In this document: piece after piece, positions 25,553-34,574 of the stretch
How positions within the stretch are numbered: position 1 is the stretch's first letter
How the letters are laid out: each line of letters opens with the position of its first letter
Source: an uncultured Alphaproteobacteria bacterium
GTDB taxonomy: Bacteria; Pseudomonadota; Alphaproteobacteria; Caulobacterales; Caulobacteraceae
NCBI GenBank assembly: GCA_903909375.1
Contig: CAIVVM010000005.1
Coordinates: 62,001 to 126,000, forward strand
DNA: 64,000 nt
Reading direction: 5' to 3'
Translations under genes and position numbers: made by a program
Notes under the pieces: model-generated
What the model was told of the DNA's origin: nothing
The model's input: the letters and a program-made list of their open reading frames with translations, nothing else
Databases searched by the model: none

Positions 25553-28168
25553 TCAGGCCAGGGCTCGCGCCGCCAGTTCCTGGACGTTTTTCGAAAGCCC
25601 CTCGACCTTGAGGATCCGTTCCAGCTGGGCCTTCATCAACTCGCCCAGCTCGGGCTTCAGCCGCCGCCAGCCGCCCAGCGGATCCACCAGCCGCGCGGCT
25701 GTCATGGGGTTGAATCGATCCACTGCGATGATCTGGTCGGCGAGGAAGCGATATCCGGCGCCGCTCGGATCATGGAACCGCGCTGGATTGAAGTTCGCGA
25801 AGCTGGAGACCAGCGCACGCAGGCGATTGGGGTTCTTGGCATCGAAGGCCGGGTGGGCGGTCAGGGCCAGGATGCGGCCGAACGCCTCCTCCGATGTATC
25901 GCGCCCCTGTATGGCGAACCACTTGTCGATCACCAGCGGCTCGGACGTCCATTTGGCGTAGAAGTCGCCCAGCGCCTCGTCGTAGTCCGCCCCGCCGATG
26001 TGCATCAGGGCGTACAGGCCACCCATGGCGTCGGTCATGTTGGCGGCGGCGTGATAGTGGCCGCTGGCGATCTCGGCGACGGCGCGCGTCGGGTTGGCGG
26101 CCATCAACTCCAGCGCCGCATTGCGCAGGGCGCGGCGACCGGCGCCGGCGGCATCCGGCGAGAACTCGCCCAGATTCTGAAGCCCGGTGTGGAGGCGGCG
26201 CAGTTCGGTGTCGAGGTGCAGCGCCAATCGCAGGCGCAGGGCGTTGCGGGCGGCATGCAAGGCCGCCGGGTCCACCGGGCTGCGCATCAGCGCCAGGTCA
26301 CTCTCGGCCGGCAGCGCCAGCAACAGCGCCTTGAAGGCCTCGTCGGAGGCCTGATCGTTCAGCGCCCGACCCAATGCCTCGGCATAGCGCTCCTCGCCCA
26401 CCTCGTCAGGCTTGCCCTCTGCGCGCGACAGGATCAGGTCGCTGGCCAGATCCTGACCGGCTTCCCACCGGTTGAAGAGGTCGGGGTCAGAGGCCAGTTG
26501 CAGATAGCGCGCCCGGGCCGGCGCGTCGGTCTTCAGCACCACCGGCGCCGAAAAGCCGCGCAGGGCCGAGATCACGGGCTGGCTGTCGACTCCCGTCAGG
26601 GTGACGGCCGTTTCGCCGCCGCTCAGCACCACGACGGTTTCGTCCGTCGCCACGCCGTCGCGCTCGAACGCCAGGGTTCGGCCTTCGGTGTCCAGCAGAC
26701 CGATGGTCACCGGGATCGGCAGATCGCGCTTCACCGGCTGACCTGTCGTGGGCGGATTGGTCTGGGTGAGCGTCACGGCCAGCGACTTCGACGCCTCGTC
26801 GTAGCGCGCGCTCAGGGCCACGCGTGGGGTCCCGGCCTGTTCGTACCAGCGGAAGAAGTCGGTGAGGTCCCGGCCCGAGGACTCCGCGAAGCACTGGATA
26901 AACGCCTCGACCGTCGTGGCGTGGCCGTCCCAGCGCTCGAAATAGATATCCATGCCGGCCCGGAATGCGGCGTCGCCCACCAGGGTCTTGAGCATGCCGA
27001 TGACCTCGGAGCCCTTTTCGTAGATCGTGGCGGTGTAGAAGTTCTCGATCTTCATATAGGCCGAGGGGCGCACGGCGTGGGCCAGCGGGCCCTGATCCTC
27101 GGCGAATTGGCGCATCCGCAGCGCCTTGACCGCCTTGATGCGGCCCACGGCGGCGCCGCGCATGTCCATGCAGAATTCCTGCTCGCGGAACACGGTCAGG
27201 CCTTCCTTCAGGCACAGCTGGAACCAGTCGCGACAGGTGATGCGGTTGCCGGTCCAGTTGTGGAAGTACTCGTGGGCGACTACGGCCTCGATGCGCTCAT
27301 AATCCAGGTCGGTCGCGGTCGAGGGATCGGCCAGCAGGAGCGAGGAGTTGAAAATGTTCAGCCCCTTGTTCTCCATGGCCCCGAAGTTGAAGTCGCGCAC
27401 AGCCACGATCATGAAGAGATCCAGATCGTACTCGCGGCCATAGGCCTGCTCGTCCCAGACCATCGAGCGCTTGAGGGAATCCATCGCATAGGCCGCGCGG
27501 CCCGCCATGCCGGGGTCGACATAGATGCGCAGGTCCACCGTGCGCCCGCTCATGGTGACCAGCTTGTCCTCCAGCACGTCCAGCTCGCCGCCGACCAGGG
27601 CGAACAGATAACTGGGCTTGGGGAAGGGGTCGTTCCAGACCGCAAAGTGACGACCGCCGGGCAGGGCGCCCCTGTCGATCAGATTGCCGTTGCACAGAAG
27701 ATGGTGGAACCGGGTATCGGCCTCGATCCGGACGGTGAAGCGCGACAGCACGTCAGGCCGGTCGGGCCAGAAGGTGATCTTGCGGAAGCCCTCGGATTCG
27801 CACTGGGTGCAAAACCGGCCGCCGGACATGTAGAGCCCTTCCAGCGCCTTGTTGTTATCCGGATCGATCTCGACCTCGGTTTCCAGGACGAAGGCGGCGG
27901 GCGGGGCGTGGATGGTGAGGAATTCCGCGTCGATGGCGTGCTCGTCCGCGGAGAGCGTCCGTCCGTCGATGGCGACGGAGATCGGCTTGAGGTGCTCGCC
28001 GTTGAAGGCCAGAGGCTCGGCGTGGTCGCCGTTGCGCCGCACACTCAAGCGCGCCGTCACGCGGGTGGTGTTGGGCTGCAGGTCGAAGGTGAGGTGAACC
28101 TCATCGACCAGGTAGGCGGGCGGGCGATATTCGGAGAGCTGGATCGGTTGGGCTGTGTCTGTGCGCAT
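25553..28168 (-). CDS. pepN: Aminopeptidase N (M1 family)
   Basis: 871 residues from ATG 28168, the start of the conserved N-terminus MRTDTAQPIQLSEYRPPAYL. The open frame runs on to 28390 but that extension overlaps the divergent acyl-CoA dehydrogenase gene. The zinc site is VVAHEYFHNWTGNRIT (HEYFH, plus the downstream Glu) and the substrate-recognition motif is FGAMENKGLNIF, so the enzyme is complete. It removes N-terminal residues from peptides in the cytoplasm. The gene is on the same strand as the PleC-like kinase, 86 bases upstream of it. Confidence 0.95.
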   Translation of the reverse strand: MRTDTAQPIQLSEYRPPAYLVDEVHLTFDLQPNTTRVTARLSVRRNGDHAEPLAFNGEHLKPISVAIDGRTLSADEHAIDAEFLTIHAPPAAFVLETEVEIDPDNNKALEGLYMSGGRFCTQCESEGFRKITFWPDRPDVLSRFTVRIEADTRFHHLLCNGNLIDRGALPGGRHFAVWNDPFPKPSYLFALVGGELDVLEDKLVTMSGRTVDLRIYVDPGMAGRAAYAMDSLKRSMVWDEQAYGREYDLDLFMIVAVRDFNFGAMENKGLNIFNSSLLLADPSTATDLDYERIEAVVAHEYFHNWTGNRITCRDWFQLCLKEGLTVFREQEFCMDMRGAAVGRIKAVKALRMRQFAEDQGPLAHAVRPSAYMKIENFYTATIYEKGSEVIGMLKTLVGDAAFRAGMDIYFERWDGHATTVEAFIQCFAESSGRDLTDFFRWYEQAGTPRVALSARYDEASKSLAVTLTQTNPPTTGQPVKRDLPIPVTIGLLDTEGRTLAFERDGVATDETVVVLSGGETAVTLTGVDSQPVISALRGFSAPVVLKTDAPARARYLQLASDPDLFNRWEAGQDLASDLILSRAEGKPDEVGEERYAEALGRALNDQASDEAFKALLLALPAESDLALMRSPVDPAALHAARNALRLRLALHLDTELRRLHTGLQNLGEFSPDAAGAGRRALRNAALELMAANPTRAVAEIASGHYHAAANMTDAMGGLYALMHIGGADYDEALGDFYAKWTSEPLVIDKWFAIQGRDTSEEAFGRILALTAHPAFDAKNPNRLRALVSSFANFNPARFHDPSGAGYRFLADQIIAVDRFNPMTAARLVDPLGGWRRLKPELGELMKAQLERILKVEGLSKNVQELAARALA

Positions 28169-28298
28169 GGAGCTTTCTAAGCGGTGGAGTGAGGCGGCGC
28201 CAAGGCGATGACGCGAGGTCATACTTTTCTTGTGCTCCATCCGGCGCAATGGTGCGGGCGGAAACGCGAAGTGCGGCCCGACCGCCGAAGAGGCACAG

Positions 28299-29411
28299 AT
28301 GAATTTTGATTTCTCCGACGACCAGAAGTTCCTGAAGAACGAGGCGCGGAAGTTCCTCGACGCCAACTGCGGCACGGCCAAGGTGCGCAAGGTGCTGGAC
28401 GACGAGAAGGTCGCCTATGACGCGGGCCTCTGGACGGCCGTCGCCGGGCAGGGGTGGCTGGGCGCGGCGATCCCGGAGGAGTACGGCGGCCTGGGGCTGG
28501 GGCATCTGGAGCTCTGCGCCATCGCCGAGGAGCTGGGGCGCGTGGTGGCGCCGATCCCGTTTGCGTCGACGGTCTATTTCCTGGCCGAGGCGGTGATGCT
28601 GGCCGGGTCCGACGCCCAGAAGGCCGCGTTGCTGCCGAAGATCGCGGCGGGTGAGGTCATCGGCTGTGTGGCCACCTCCGAGGGACCCGGTGTCCTGAAC
28701 GCCGCGGGCCTTCAGGCCAGCGTCGCCGGCGGCAAGCTGACCGGGGTCAAGCTGCCGGTGACCGATGGCGATATCGCCACCCATGCGCTGGTGATCGCCA
28801 AGGAAAACGGCCAGCCTGGCCTGTTCCTTGTGGACCTCTCCGCCGGGGTGACGCGGGACGCGCTGCAGACCCTTGATCCCACCCGTGATGCGGCAAGGCT
28901 CACCTTCGCCGGCGCTCCCGCCGAGCGTCTGGGCGCGCCGGGAGAAGGCTTCGCCCTGCTGGAGCAGATCATGGACCGGGCCGCCGTGCTGCTGGCCTTC
29001 GAGCAATGCGGCGGCGCGGACCGGTGTCTGGAGATGGCCAAGGCCTATGCCATGGAGCGCTATGCGTTTGGCCGGGTGATCGCGTCGTACCAGGCGATCA
29101 AGCACAAGCTGGCCGATATCTACATCAAGAACGAACTGGCCCGCTCCAACGCCTATTACGGCGCCTGGGCGCTGAATACCGATGCGCCTGAGCTGCCGGT
29201 GGCGGCCAGCGCCGCGCGGATCGCGGCGTCCGAGGCCTTCTGGTTTGCGTCCAAGGAAAACATCCAGACTCACGGCGGCATCGGCTTTACCTGGCAGATC
29301 GACGCCCACCTCTATTACCGGCGCTCGCGCCAGCTCAGCCTGGTGGCCGGCGCGCCCCGGGTCTGGAAGGAACGGCTGGTCAGCCACCTCGAACGTCGTA
29401 ACGCGGCCTAA
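28299..29411 (+). CDS. Acyl-CoA dehydrogenase family protein (first of two)
   Basis: 370 residues from ATG 28299, the conserved MNFDFSDDQKFLKNEARKFL. The three-domain flavoprotein layout is visible: an N-terminal helical domain (IPEEYGGLGLGHLELCAIAEELG near 65-87), a middle beta domain (VIGCVATSEGPGVLNAAG), and a C-terminal helical domain (ERYAFGRVIASYQAIKHKLADI, QTHGGIGFTWQIDAHLYYRRS). It oxidises an acyl-CoA, passing electrons to ETF. It is followed 11 bases later by a second, different acyl-CoA dehydrogenase. Such pairs often form a heteromer in sterol or branched-chain acyl degradation. Confidence 0.9.
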   Translation: MNFDFSDDQKFLKNEARKFLDANCGTAKVRKVLDDEKVAYDAGLWTAVAGQGWLGAAIPEEYGGLGLGHLELCAIAEELGRVVAPIPFASTVYFLAEAVMLAGSDAQKAALLPKIAAGEVIGCVATSEGPGVLNAAGLQASVAGGKLTGVKLPVTDGDIATHALVIAKENGQPGLFLVDLSAGVTRDALQTLDPTRDAARLTFAGAPAERLGAPGEGFALLEQIMDRAAVLLAFEQCGGADRCLEMAKAYAMERYAFGRVIASYQAIKHKLADIYIKNELARSNAYYGAWALNTDAPELPVAASAARIAASEAFWFASKENIQTHGGIGFTWQIDAHLYYRRSRQLSLVAGAPRVWKERLVSHLERRNAA

Positions 29412-29422
29412 GGAGCGGACAG

Positions 29423-30649
29423 ATGGATTTCAACGACACCCCCGAAGAAGCCGCCTACCGCGCGGAAGTCCGCGCCTGGCTGGAGGCCAATGCGCCGAAA
29501 TCGGCGGTCGCCGATGATGGCGAAGGCGGCGGCTCAATGGCCGCTTCAAAGGCCTGGCAGGCGAAGAAGGCGGCCGCAGGCTATGCCTGCATCACCTGGC
29601 CCAAGGAGTGGGGCGGGCAGGGCGGCAACCCGCTCCAGCAGGTTATCTTCAATCAGGAGGAGGCCAATCACCCGATTCCGCCCAACCCGTTCACGATCGG
29701 GCTGGGCATGTGCGTGCCGACAGTCGCGACGTTTGCGGACGCCGAGACCAAGGCCCGGTTCGTCGGCCCCGCCCTGCGTGGCGAGGAAATCTGGTGCCAG
29801 CTGTTCTCGGAACCCTCCGGCGGTTCCGACGTGGCGGCGGCGCGGACCAAGGCGGTACGCGTCGATGACGGCTCCGGCGACTGGATCATCGACGGTCAGA
29901 AGGTGTGGACGACGGGGGCCCAGTTCTCGAACTTCGGCATTGTGGTTACGCGCACTGACATGGATGCGCCCAAGCACAAGGGCATGACCATGTTCTGGGT
30001 CGACATGAGCGATCCGGGCATCGAGGTGCGGCCGATCCACCAGATGTCGGGCGGTTCGGGCTTCAATGAGGTGTTCTTCACCGGCGTGCGGGTCAAGGAC
30101 AGCCAGCGGCTGGGGGCGGTCAACGACGGCTGGAAGGTCAGTCTCGTGACCCTGATGAACGAGCGTCTGGCCGTGGGCGGCGCGTCCGGCGCGGGCTGGT
30201 CGCAGTTCATGGAGGCGGCGCGCGGGATCACCGGCGTGGATGGCCGACCGGCGCTGAAGGATCAGGCGCTGCGTGAAAAGCTGGCCGACTGGTACGTGCA
30301 GGCCGAGGGCCTCAAGCACACTCGCAACCGCACCATGACCGCGCTCAGCCGGGGCCAGACGCCCGGGCCTGAGAGCTCGATCGGCAAGGTGGTGGCCGCC
30401 ACCCAGATGCAGGATCTGGGCAATGAGGCGCTGGAGATGCTGGATCAGTACGGGATCATCAGCGATCCGGAGCTGGCGCCGCTCCGGGGCGCGTTCCACG
30501 CCTCGGTGATGTCGTCGCCCGGCCTGCGGATCGCCGGGGGCACGGACGAGATCCTGCGCAACATCATCGCAGAGCGCGTGCTGGGCCTGCCCGGCGACAT
30601 TCGCGTCGACAAGGACGTGGCGTTCAAGGACCTGCCGACGGGGCGTTAA
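29423..30649 (+). CDS. Acyl-CoA dehydrogenase family protein (second of two)
   Basis: 408 residues with a good ribosome binding site (AAGGAGCGG) before ATG 29423. Motifs are WPKEWGGQGGNPLQQVIFNQEE near residue 58, WCQLFSEPSGGSDVAAARTKAV near 124 (FAD/substrate loop), and the C-terminal GGTDEILRNIIAERVLGLPGDIRVDKD. It is cotranscribed with the 28299 gene and the two probably act together on one acyl-CoA substrate. Its stop TAA (30647-30649) overlaps the convergent amidase stop, sharing the sequence TTAA. Confidence 0.92.
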   Translation: MDFNDTPEEAAYRAEVRAWLEANAPKSAVADDGEGGGSMAASKAWQAKKAAAGYACITWPKEWGGQGGNPLQQVIFNQEEANHPIPPNPFTIGLGMCVPTVATFADAETKARFVGPALRGEEIWCQLFSEPSGGSDVAAARTKAVRVDDGSGDWIIDGQKVWTTGAQFSNFGIVVTRTDMDAPKHKGMTMFWVDMSDPGIEVRPIHQMSGGSGFNEVFFTGVRVKDSQRLGAVNDGWKVSLVTLMNERLAVGGASGAGWSQFMEAARGITGVDGRPALKDQALREKLADWYVQAEGLKHTRNRTMTALSRGQTPGPESSIGKVVAATQMQDLGNEALEMLDQYGIISDPELAPLRGAFHASVMSSPGLRIAGGTDEILRNIIAERVLGLPGDIRVDKDVAFKDLPTGR

Positions 30650-32235
30650 CGCGGGTCGTAAGCCCGGCCGACCTCGGCCCTCGCGCCGACGTTCGGAAGG
30701 AACGCCGGCTCGCGGCGGGCTCTGGTGGCCTGTTCGAAGGCGAAGCCCAGGCTCAGCAGCCTGGCCTCGGACCAGGCCGGACCGATGAAGGACAGCCCGA
30801 GCGGCAGGCCGGTGATCTGGCCCGCCGGGACCGTCAGGTGTGGATAGCCTGACACTGCCGGCAGCATGGTGGGCGAGCCGAACGAGACGCCGCCGTTCAC
30901 CGGGTCGACGATGGAGGCCGGGCCGTTGCTGGGCGAGACGATGGCGTCCAGCCTGTTGTCGGCCAGCATCCTGTCCAGCAGGCCGCGGGCGAGGCTGCGG
31001 GCCTGGGCGCGTTTTTCCAGATAGGCGGGATCGGTGATCGGCGGTTTGGCGACCGATTGTTCGAAGATCTCCTGGGCGAACAGCGGCATTTCGCGGGGCT
31101 CAGCCTTGTTGAAGGCGATCAGGGCTTCCAGGGTCCGTGCCGTGACGGCGGGCGGCGTCGTAGCCAGATAGGCGTCAAGCGCTGCCTTGAACTCGGTGCG
31201 CAGGCATTCGCCCTCCAGAGCGCCGATCTGGCCCATGACGGCGCCGTCGGTCTTCACCTCCACCAGCACGGCGCCCTGGGCTTCCAGCGCCTTCACGGCA
31301 GCGTCGAACACGGCGTCCGTCCCGGGCGAGCGACCCTTGTTGGGTGTCCAGACACCGATCCGGGCGCCCTTGAGCGTGGCGCCCTTCAGGGCGGCCAGAT
31401 AGTCGACCTTTTTCGCATCAGCCTCCCTGGTGGCCGCGTCGGCGGGGTCGCTGCCGGCGATGACATTCAGCAGGGCGGCGGCGTCGGCGACGGTGCGGGT
31501 CATCGGCCCGGCGGTGTCCTGCTCGGGCGAGATGGGGATGATGTGGGTGCGCGAGACGAGGCCCACGGTGGGCTTGAGGCCGACGATGCCGTTCATCGCC
31601 GCCGGACAGATCACCGAGCCGTCGGTCTCGGTGCCGATGGCGAAGGCCGCCAGCCCCGCCGCCACCGCCGCGCCGGATCCCGCCGACGAGCCACAGGCGG
31701 TGCGGTCCAGCGAGTATGGGTTGCGCACCAGGCCGCCCACCGAACTCCAGCCGCTGATCGACCGGGTCGAGCGGAAATTGGCCCATTGCGACAGGTTGGC
31801 CTTGCCCAGCACGACGGCGCCCGCGTCGGTGAGGCGTTTGGCGATGGGCGCGTCGCGGCCGGTGACGTTGGCGGCCAGCGCCAGCGATCCGGCGGTGGTG
31901 GCCGTGCCGTCGGCGGTTTCGATATTGTCCTTCAGCAGGATGGTGACGCCGTGGAGCGGCCCCCGCAGCTTTCCCGCCCGCCGTTCGGCGTCGAGGCGGC
32001 GGGCATCGCCCAGGGCGCGGCTGTTCAGCGCCAGCACGGAATTCAGCTTCGGCCCCGCGCGGTCGATCCGCTCGATCCGCTCCAGATAGGCGCGGGCCAG
32101 CTGCTCGGACGTGACCTTGCCGTCGGTCATGGCTGCCTGCTGTTCGCCCGCCGAGGCGTAGGGACTGATCGTCTTGGCGTGGGCTCCAGAGCACAGCAGC
32201 GTGAGTCCCAGGGTGAGGGCGATAGGTCTGAACAT
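30646..32235 (-). CDS. Amidase signature family protein, exported
   Basis: 529 residues from ATG 32235, which opens a signal peptide (MFRPIALTLGLTLLCSGAHA). The longer upstream frame is antisense to the RHS fragment and is not used. The Ser-cisSer-Lys triad is visible: Lys in VTILLKDNIETADG (about 91), the Gly/Ser-rich signature CGSSAGSGAAVAAGLAAFAI (about 165-184) and the cis-Ser in GTETDGSVICPA. The family hydrolyses amide bonds of small molecules or peptides. Export makes a scavenging or cell-wall-related role more likely. It is convergent with the acyl-CoA dehydrogenase gene. Confidence 0.92.
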   Translation of the reverse strand: MFRPIALTLGLTLLCSGAHAKTISPYASAGEQQAAMTDGKVTSEQLARAYLERIERIDRAGPKLNSVLALNSRALGDARRLDAERRAGKLRGPLHGVTILLKDNIETADGTATTAGSLALAANVTGRDAPIAKRLTDAGAVVLGKANLSQWANFRSTRSISGWSSVGGLVRNPYSLDRTACGSSAGSGAAVAAGLAAFAIGTETDGSVICPAAMNGIVGLKPTVGLVSRTHIIPISPEQDTAGPMTRTVADAAALLNVIAGSDPADAATREADAKKVDYLAALKGATLKGARIGVWTPNKGRSPGTDAVFDAAVKALEAQGAVLVEVKTDGAVMGQIGALEGECLRTEFKAALDAYLATTPPAVTARTLEALIAFNKAEPREMPLFAQEIFEQSVAKPPITDPAYLEKRAQARSLARGLLDRMLADNRLDAIVSPSNGPASIVDPVNGGVSFGSPTMLPAVSGYPHLTVPAGQITGLPLGLSFIGPAWSEARLLSLGFAFEQATRARREPAFLPNVGARAEVGRAYDPR

Positions 32236-32376
32236 GGCGCGCTCCGTGGGACGATGCGCCGTTGTAGCGCTTGGGTGGGCGGGCGCCAGTGGGTCGGGCG
32301 GCGGCTTGAGGGCTCGCTTCGATCCTTTGTTGCCCACCACAGATTGCCGGTTGGCAAGGTACGGCCTGGAGTTACA

Positions 32377-33390
32377 ATGCATCTCATGGGCAGGGCCGCG
32401 CCACAGCCGGTGATGAAGCCGCATCCGTGCGGGCGAACCGGCGCGAGACGCCGCAGAAATGCCCCGGCCCTGCGCCGCTATCTCCACGGGCCCGGGGTGG
32501 ATGAGCCGCTGGTCTGGTACGAGGGCGCGGGCGTGGCCGACCGGCGCTGGCTGCATGCCGACCGTCAGGGCTCGATCATCGGGGTCTCGAACGGGGCGGG
32601 CGCGGTGACACCCTATGCCTACGGCCCCTGGGGCGAGCCCAGCGACTGGACCGGCCCACGCTTCCGCTACACCGGCCAGGCCGCCTTCCCCGAAGCCCAG
32701 GCCTACCACTACAAGGCCCGCGTCTACGACCCGGCCATGGGCCGGTTCCTGCAGACCGACCCGATCGGACAGGAGGATGATCCGAACCTCTATGCGTATG
32801 TGAAGGGGAATCCAGTAAACAGGACGGATCCTACTGGGACCCAGGAGATACAGGCATTCGGGATTGCACAGCAGATCATGGACCAGTCTCAAGGAGACAT
32901 GAACGTTGCCGTGCACTTGGCCCAGCAGGAAAGCGCTCGCGCGCTTTCTGGTGCGACCATCGCCGTTGGAGGTCCTATTGCAGGTGCCCGCGTCTTGACG
33001 ATCGGCGGATCGACTGGGGGATTGGTCAGTGGTCCGTTTTCGCAAATGGCAGGAGGTTCTCCCAAGCAAGTTGCTACTGATATCCTGAAAGGAATCTACT
33101 CTGGCCTCGTGACGGCTTCTTCCGGTGGTATTGCAGGCAGGAACAAAGATGCGCGGGCCGTTGCCTCCGGTACCGGCGCGTACACGTCTGCAAAGGCCAC
33201 GGGCGCATCCGAAAATGAGGCAAGAATTGCCGGAGCAGCAACAGCAGGCGCTAGCTATTTCGTGGGACCCTCAAGGGCGCTATCAGTGGGGAGTGTGTTG
33301 CAACAAGTAGTTGCGAAAATTGAACAAAAAGCGCTTTCGGCTGAAGCAAAGGATTTGGCGAAAGAAAAGGAAAATGAAAGGAAAAGGTAG
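32377..33390 (+). pseudogene. Truncated RHS protein: end of core plus variable C-terminal tip
   Basis: The frame contains the last part of an RHS core: RRYLHGPGVDEPLVWYEGAG, then WLHADRQGSIIGVSNGAG, YTGQAAFPEAQAYHYKARVYDP, MGRFLQTDPIGQ and NPVNRTDPTG, ending near 32838. The YD-repeat shell that normally precedes this (over 1000 residues) is absent, so it is a 5'-deleted remnant; the ATG at 32377 is only the first in-frame start after the break. After the core, ~183 residues form the variable tip, which in RHS proteins is a toxin. This tip is Gly/Ala-rich, then ends in a Lys/Glu-rich helix. I do not recognise it. Base composition drops towards AT in the tip. Confidence 0.75.
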
Positions 33391-33625
33391 TTTTATTAAG
33401 CGATCAATTGGAAAATTCACGAATAAGTTTCTATCTAATTTCTTCCGTATATTACTGGCATGCAATGTTGGAACAATTGCGATTGTTTCTATATACTTGC
33501 CTAGGATTGGAATCGAATCGTATTTTTCATTGGATGCGATTCAAGAATATGTGGAATGGATGTCAATGGTATCATTAGTCTGTATCCCAGTTACTGTTTT
33601 GTTAGTGATATTCGAAAATGATTAG
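33374..33625 (+). CDS. Small AT-rich membrane protein gene, candidate immunity protein for the RHS tip
   Basis: 83 residues from ATG 33374, overlapping the end of the RHS frame by 17 bases. The upstream GAAAGGAAAA-rich sequence supplies a weak ribosome binding site. The protein has a basic N-terminus (MKGKGSFIKRSIGKFTNKFL) and two membrane helices (about 20-42 and 61-80). Its coding sequence is about one third G+C, far below the rest of the window, which signals recent acquisition. RHS tips are normally followed by a cognate immunity gene in exactly this position, so that role is inferred; homology was not recognised. Confidence 0.6.
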   Translation: MKGKGSFIKRSIGKFTNKFLSNFFRILLACNVGTIAIVSIYLPRIGIESYFSLDAIQEYVEWMSMVSLVCIPVTVLLVIFEND

Positions 33626-34352
33626 CGATATCTGGGATCAAAACAGATAAATGACACGTCAGTCTCACCTGAAAGCGGGACACATACTGATTCCGCAAGG
33701 TAAACCCGGCGTGAGCGACGCCTGCGAAGATGCCCATCTCCCCAACCGCTCCGCCGCCTGAGCCCGTTCGCGGTCCTTCACGTAGGCTCGCGGTGCCCTT
33801 GAAGAACACCCGACCCCCCGACCCCCCTTTGTCGCGTGGGTGACGGAATGGGGTGACCGGCACACCAACGCATTCCAGACCTCTTCCGGCGCCGGAAAAA
33901 CCCTGGGCCCCCGCGTTCGCAGGCGTGACCAGAAGGGACAGGGGCGTCGCGCTCGCCTGTTCGTGCTGTTCGTGTCGGTTCGTGGACAAATCCCTGCTGC
34001 GCCGCCGTCGCACGGCATCCCGGGCGAACCGCTGGATGCGCGCAGGTCGGGTGAAGACAACCGCAGGGCGCCTGGAGGCACCCAGAAGGCCGCCCGGAAC
34101 GCGCCCACCGGGCCGCCTCAACGAAGCCCTCTGCGCCGCTCTGCGTTTTCTGCGGTTTGACAGGGGCGGGGGCCACATCACAAGTCGGCGTCGGCAGGGG
34201 TTTCCCGGTCTGCTGCGCGGCTGGCGGATGACGAGCTCCGGGGTGGACGGGTGATGCGTTCACCCGGTGGCGGCAAGACAGGCGGCCACAGGGGATTGCG
34301 TCGACACCTTGCCCCTACATGCGCCCTGCCGGGCGACGCGCCGTTCGATCCG
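33626..34352. other. Gene-poor accessory region, no gene recognised
   Basis: About 730 bases between the AT-rich small gene and the ParE remnant. Composition returns to high G+C near 33700. Open frames on both strands give low-complexity Arg/Pro/Gly translations without domain-like segments. A fragment reading VTPANAGAQ on the minus strand near 33920 resembles translations of dispersed intergenic repeats seen in related genomes. The short stretch near 33640-33700 could be a mobile-element end, but I cannot show terminal repeats. No intact gene is supported. Confidence 0.5.
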
Positions 34353-34574
34353 CTACCGCAGCCTCTCCCCATGTCGAATCCGCACGATTTGCACGACATC
34401 TAACCTGACCCGATACCGGATCAGATAGGGCGACACTGTCGCCAGTTCTCGCAACTCGCCTACAGGTAGACCTCGCTCAGGATGTTCGGTGAGGCTATCG
34501 CCCGCGAGCTTCAGTCGCTGGGCCATGCGTTGCGCCGCCAGCGGCCGAAACTGGTAGAGCGCAAACCCGGCGCA
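34353..34574 (-). pseudogene. 5'-truncated ParE/RelE-type toxin gene
   Basis: A minus-strand frame runs in phase from just after the tricorn-like gene's TGA (34575-34577) to TAG at 34353-34355. It reads FALYQFRPLAAQRMAQRL, then GDSLTEHPERGLPVGELREL, then VSPYLIRYRV and VQIVRIRHGERLR. This is the conserved C-terminal ~70 residues of the ParE/RelE family, including the PYLIRYRV strand and the RHG(x)R end. The first ~25 residues are missing, there is no start codon before an internal ATG, and no antitoxin gene is adjacent. It is a remnant of a type II toxin-antitoxin module. Confidence 0.75.

Noticed and set aside
25529-28180. A long plus-strand open frame of 883 codons opposite pepN
   Set aside because: It is antisense to aminopeptidase N, whose zinc-binding and GAMEN motifs are clear on the minus strand. 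Long antisense frames are common in high-GC genes.
31057-32376. A plus-strand open frame of about 440 codons ahead of the RHS remnant
   Set aside because: It lies antisense to the amidase gene for most of its length and is low in family-like content. Only the part from 32377 on shows RHS sequence.
32236-33069. Upstream extension of the amidase reading frame to 33069
   Set aside because: It runs antisense to the RHS fragment. The signal peptide starting at 32235 gives a natural N-terminus.
34178-34399. A 73-codon minus-strand frame opposite/overlapping the ParE remnant
   Set aside because: It is a shifted frame over the ParE remnant and adjoining sequence. The ParE reading in the other frame is clearly the meaningful one.
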